Of a stretch of DNA of 64,000 bases, positions 62,055 to 64,000 are shown piece after piece. Origin of the DNA: Flagellimonas alvinocaridis (lineage in GTDB: Bacteria; Bacteroidota; Bacteroidia; Flavobacteriales; Flavobacteriaceae); the NCBI RefSeq assembly GCF_004916895.1, contig NZ_SNTZ01000004.1, positions 62,001 to 126,000 on the forward strand, in the 5' to 3' direction. A program made the translations under genes and the position numbers. Position 1 is the stretch's first letter. Each line of letters starts with the position of its first letter. The notes beneath the pieces were generated by a model. That model saw only the letters and a list, made by a program, of their open reading frames with translations, did no database searches and was not told where the DNA came from.

Positions 62055-62690
62055 CTACCCCTTGAATTTTTGTGGTAAATAGACCACTTTTTTTGTTTCA
62101 AAGAAATCTTCTTCAAAGTATTCCCCCAAATCAAAGATTTGGACGGTTTTGTATTCCTTCAATTCTTCCTCTAAATCACCTCCTTTAAGGTAAAGAATCC
62201 CATTTTTGCGTTCGTGGGCAGAATCTTTCTTGATTTTTCCTCTGGTCCAATGCACAAATGTGGGCATGGCCGCAACAGCCCTGCTGACAATAAAATCAAA
62301 CTGTCCGTCCAAATCTTCCACTCTTGAATGGTGTGCCGTTACATTCTCGAGTCCCAAACCTTCCACGACTTCTTGAACCACCTTTACTTTTTTTCCAATG
62401 GCATCCACCAAGGTAAACTGTACCTCAGGAAACAGAATGGCCAACGGAATTCCTGGAAATCCACCACCCGTTCCAACATCTAAAATACGAGCACCCTCAT
62501 TAAACGACTGAATCTTGGCAATCCCCAGAGAATGAAGCACATGACGAAGATAAAGTTCATCGATATCCTTTCGGGAAACCACATTGATTTTTTTGTTCCA
62601 ATCTTGGTATAGCGCCTCCAAACCTTGAAAATGCTCTTTCTGTGTATCAGTGAGCGTCGTAAAATATTTGTAGATTAACTCGGTGTTCAT
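62055..62690 (-). CDS. rsmG: 16S rRNA (guanine(527)-N(7))-methyltransferase
   Basis: RsmG methylates G527 of 16S rRNA; loss gives low-level streptomycin resistance in other bacteria. The 211-residue protein has the SAM motif RILDVGTGGGFPGIPLAILF, DAIGKKVKVVQEV and FDFIVSRAVAAMP. The start MNTELIYKYF is typical. Length matches the family (about 205-215). It is divergent from the desaturase gene, with a 114-base gap. Confidence 0.96.
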   Translation of the reverse strand: MNTELIYKYFTTLTDTQKEHFQGLEALYQDWNKKINVVSRKDIDELYLRHVLHSLGIAKIQSFNEGARILDVGTGGGFPGIPLAILFPEVQFTLVDAIGKKVKVVQEVVEGLGLENVTAHHSRVEDLDGQFDFIVSRAVAAMPTFVHWTRGKIKKDSAHERKNGILYLKGGDLEEELKEYKTVQIFDLGEYFEEDFFETKKVVYLPQKFKG

Positions 62691-62758
62691 CTAAGGTTTG
62701 TTAATTTTAGCAAATCTAATACTTTTAAACAGGTAATTACCGTTCTTATGTTAAGGTG

Positions 62759-62790
62759 TTGGGCCTAAAAGCCCTATTTGGTTACCTTTG
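62759..62790 (+). promoter_or_regulatory. Bacteroidota-type promoter of the desaturase gene
   Basis: TTG at 62759-62761 and TACCTTTG at 62783-62790, spacer 21 bases; the ATG at 62805 follows 14 bases later. The arrangement rules out an upstream in-frame start at 62778. Confidence 0.7.
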
Positions 62791-62804
62791 CTAAAATTTT
62801 TTTT

Positions 62805-63908
62805 ATGGACAAAAGCACCATCCGGTTTTCAAGAAAGGATTCTGCACAATTCTTCAGGACCTTGAACAAAAGAGTTAACGAGTACTTCAATGAAAATGGA
62901 ATAAAGAAAACCGGGAATTGGAAACTTCACTTAAAGACCATAGTGATGTTTGCCTTATTCTTGACCCCTTATTTTTTGATTTTAACCCTTAACCTTCCCT
63001 TCTGGGCCTATATTGTCCTATCCATTGTTATGGGTGTTGGAATGGCCGGAGTGGGCATGAATGTGATGCACGATGGTAACCATGGCGCATATTCCAATAA
63101 AAAATGGGTGAACAAACTCATGGGAAGCAGCATTTATATTTTGGCTGGTAACGTATACAACTGGCAGGTACAGCACAATGTATTGCACCACACCTATACC
63201 AATATCCATGAGCATGATGAAGACATGGAAGCTGGAAGAATTCTACGTTTTTCCGAACATGCCGAATGGAAGAAACACCATAAGTTTCAACACTATTATT
63301 CCATTTTCCTATATGGCCTATTGACCTTCAACTGGGCCGTGACCACAGATTTCCAGCAAATGTACCGTTACATGAAACGCAAGTTGAGCTACGGAAAGCT
63401 GCCCAATCCAGTAATCAATTGGAGTACTTTGGTCATTACCAAAATCATCTACCTGACCATTTGGATCATTCTTCCCATGATTTTTGGTGGTGTTACATGG
63501 TGGCAAGTGCTTTTGGGCTTCTTTATCATGCACTATGTGGCCGGTGTAATTTTGAGCGTTGTTTTCCAATTGGCACATATTGTGGATCATGCCGAAACGC
63601 CCCTTCCCGATGAAAGTGGAAACATGAAAAATACGTGGGCCATCCACCAACTCTTCACCACGGTGAATTTTGGCACAAAAAACCGAATCGTAAATTGGTT
63701 TACCGGCGGATTGAACCATCAGGTAGAACACCATATCTTCCCCAATATCAGTCATATCCACTACACAAAAATTTCCAAAATTGTGAAACAGACTGCCAAG
63801 GAATTTAATTTACCATACAACGAGTATAAAACTACCAGAAAAGCTATAATTTCGCACTTCAAACATTTGAAGGAACTGGGTAAAAACCCAGCACTTCAGT
63901 ACCAGTAA
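62805..63908 (+). CDS. Fatty acid desaturase (acyl-CoA/acyl-lipid type)
   Basis: A 367-residue membrane di-iron desaturase with the three His boxes HDGNHG, HNVLHHTYTN and HQVEHHIFP (the last with the QxxHH form of front-end/delta-5/6-like enzymes), and about four membrane helices. It inserts a double bond into acyl chains to adjust membrane fluidity. The exact bond position cannot be read; the family in flavobacteria is often annotated linoleoyl-CoA desaturase. It has a complete promoter of its own and is followed after 13 bases by an aminotransferase gene. Confidence 0.95.
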   Translation: MDKSTIRFSRKDSAQFFRTLNKRVNEYFNENGIKKTGNWKLHLKTIVMFALFLTPYFLILTLNLPFWAYIVLSIVMGVGMAGVGMNVMHDGNHGAYSNKKWVNKLMGSSIYILAGNVYNWQVQHNVLHHTYTNIHEHDEDMEAGRILRFSEHAEWKKHHKFQHYYSIFLYGLLTFNWAVTTDFQQMYRYMKRKLSYGKLPNPVINWSTLVITKIIYLTIWIILPMIFGGVTWWQVLLGFFIMHYVAGVILSVVFQLAHIVDHAETPLPDESGNMKNTWAIHQLFTTVNFGTKNRIVNWFTGGLNHQVEHHIFPNISHIHYTKISKIVKQTAKEFNLPYNEYKTTRKAIISHFKHLKELGKNPALQYQ

Positions 63909-63921
63909 AATAGCAAAATCA

Positions 63922-64000
63922 ATGAGCAACCATCTATCTGACAGGATCAAGAACATGTCCACGTCAGCAACTTTGGCCATGGCTGCAAAAGCCAGGGAGT
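63922..64000 (+). CDS. Aspartate-type aminotransferase, N-terminal end (3' truncated by window)
   Basis: The ATG at 63922 opens a frame to the window end with MSNHLSDRIKNMSTSATLAM and then AAKARE, matching the conserved N terminus of class I aspartate/aromatic aminotransferases. Only 26 residues are visible, so the PLP lysine and other key residues cannot be checked. The small gap from the desaturase suggests a shared transcript. Confidence 0.7.
   Translation, partial: MSNHLSDRIKNMSTSATLAMAAKARE

Noticed and set aside
1..64000. CRISPR array, tRNA, rRNA, prophage or transposase genes
   Set aside because: None seen; no regular spaced repeats, no cloverleaf-like or rRNA-like stretch, and no transposase, integrase or phage structural gene was recognised.

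Overview
The window looks like a chromosomal segment of a marine flavobacterium (Bacteroidota, Flavobacteriaceae; the gene content resembles the Muricauda/Allomuricauda/Flagellimonas group, judged from memory and not checked). The reasons are a moderately AT-rich genome with weak Shine-Dalgarno signals, many starts preceded by the Bacteroidota promoter element TAnnTTTG (a few with a TTG about 19-21 bases upstream), type IX secretion (T9SS) features, a Na+-translocating NADH dehydrogenase (nqrABCDEF), and many families named mainly from Bacteroidota (DUF6503, DUF6702, DUF3667, DUF1573). I see no rRNA, tRNA, CRISPR array, prophage or classical insertion sequence.

Layout. 1-2714: end of ftsH, a LUD-domain gene, cdsA, a phosphatidylserine decarboxylase and an acyl-CoA-binding protein (phospholipid synthesis operon, plus strand). 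2711-8670: sterol-desaturase-like hydroxylase, valS, a DUF1573 exported protein and a PDZ aspartyl protease. 8823-11030: aminotransferase and murB. 11234-13433: an ECF sigma/anti-sigma pair, a tiny Cys-rich protein and a second ECF sigma factor. 13495-17629: lipA, a GAPDH and an overlapping hybrid sensor kinase. 17626-20550: lpxK, a Nif3-family protein and a coiled-coil 'zinc ribbon' protein without cysteines. 20856-28954: two kynurenine-pathway genes (kmo, kynU) around clpP, a small MscS channel, a third ECF sigma factor, a lipoprotein, an MFS transporter and an AraC regulator. 29013-31003: acetyltransferase, O-methyltransferase, PAP2 phosphatase and a TatA-like protein. 31083-40805: mostly exported proteins: an M1 peptidase, carboxypeptidase-regulatory-domain paralogs, two adjacent surface proteins (a repeat protein and one with a T9SS type B sorting domain), M15 and M48 peptidases, a 55-residue membrane protein and an ankyrin protein.

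41016-44609 holds gpmI, map, a GxxExxY protein flanked by 19-base inverted repeats, and a methyltransferase. 44610-52154 (minus strand) is the Na+-NQR operon with its flavin transferase apbE. 52305-56862 holds a T9SS plug-like protein, a DUF3667 protein, apaG and pruA. 56947-61759 is a plus-strand accessory cluster: creatininase-like hydrolase, GlxA-type regulator, an exported DJ-1/PfpI protein, an exported alpha/beta hydrolase and a second exported hydrolase. The DJ-1 protein and the first hydrolase carry the same N-terminal five-cysteine module with identical spacing. The window ends with a well-promoted 40-codon ORF, rsmG, a fatty-acid desaturase and the start of an aspartate-type aminotransferase.

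Most of the window is housekeeping. The most unusual parts are the accessory hydrolase cluster with its shared Cys module, the inverted-repeat-bounded GxxExxY cassette, the GC-rich island inside the repeat surface protein, and several very small proteins next to sigma factors or strong promoters.
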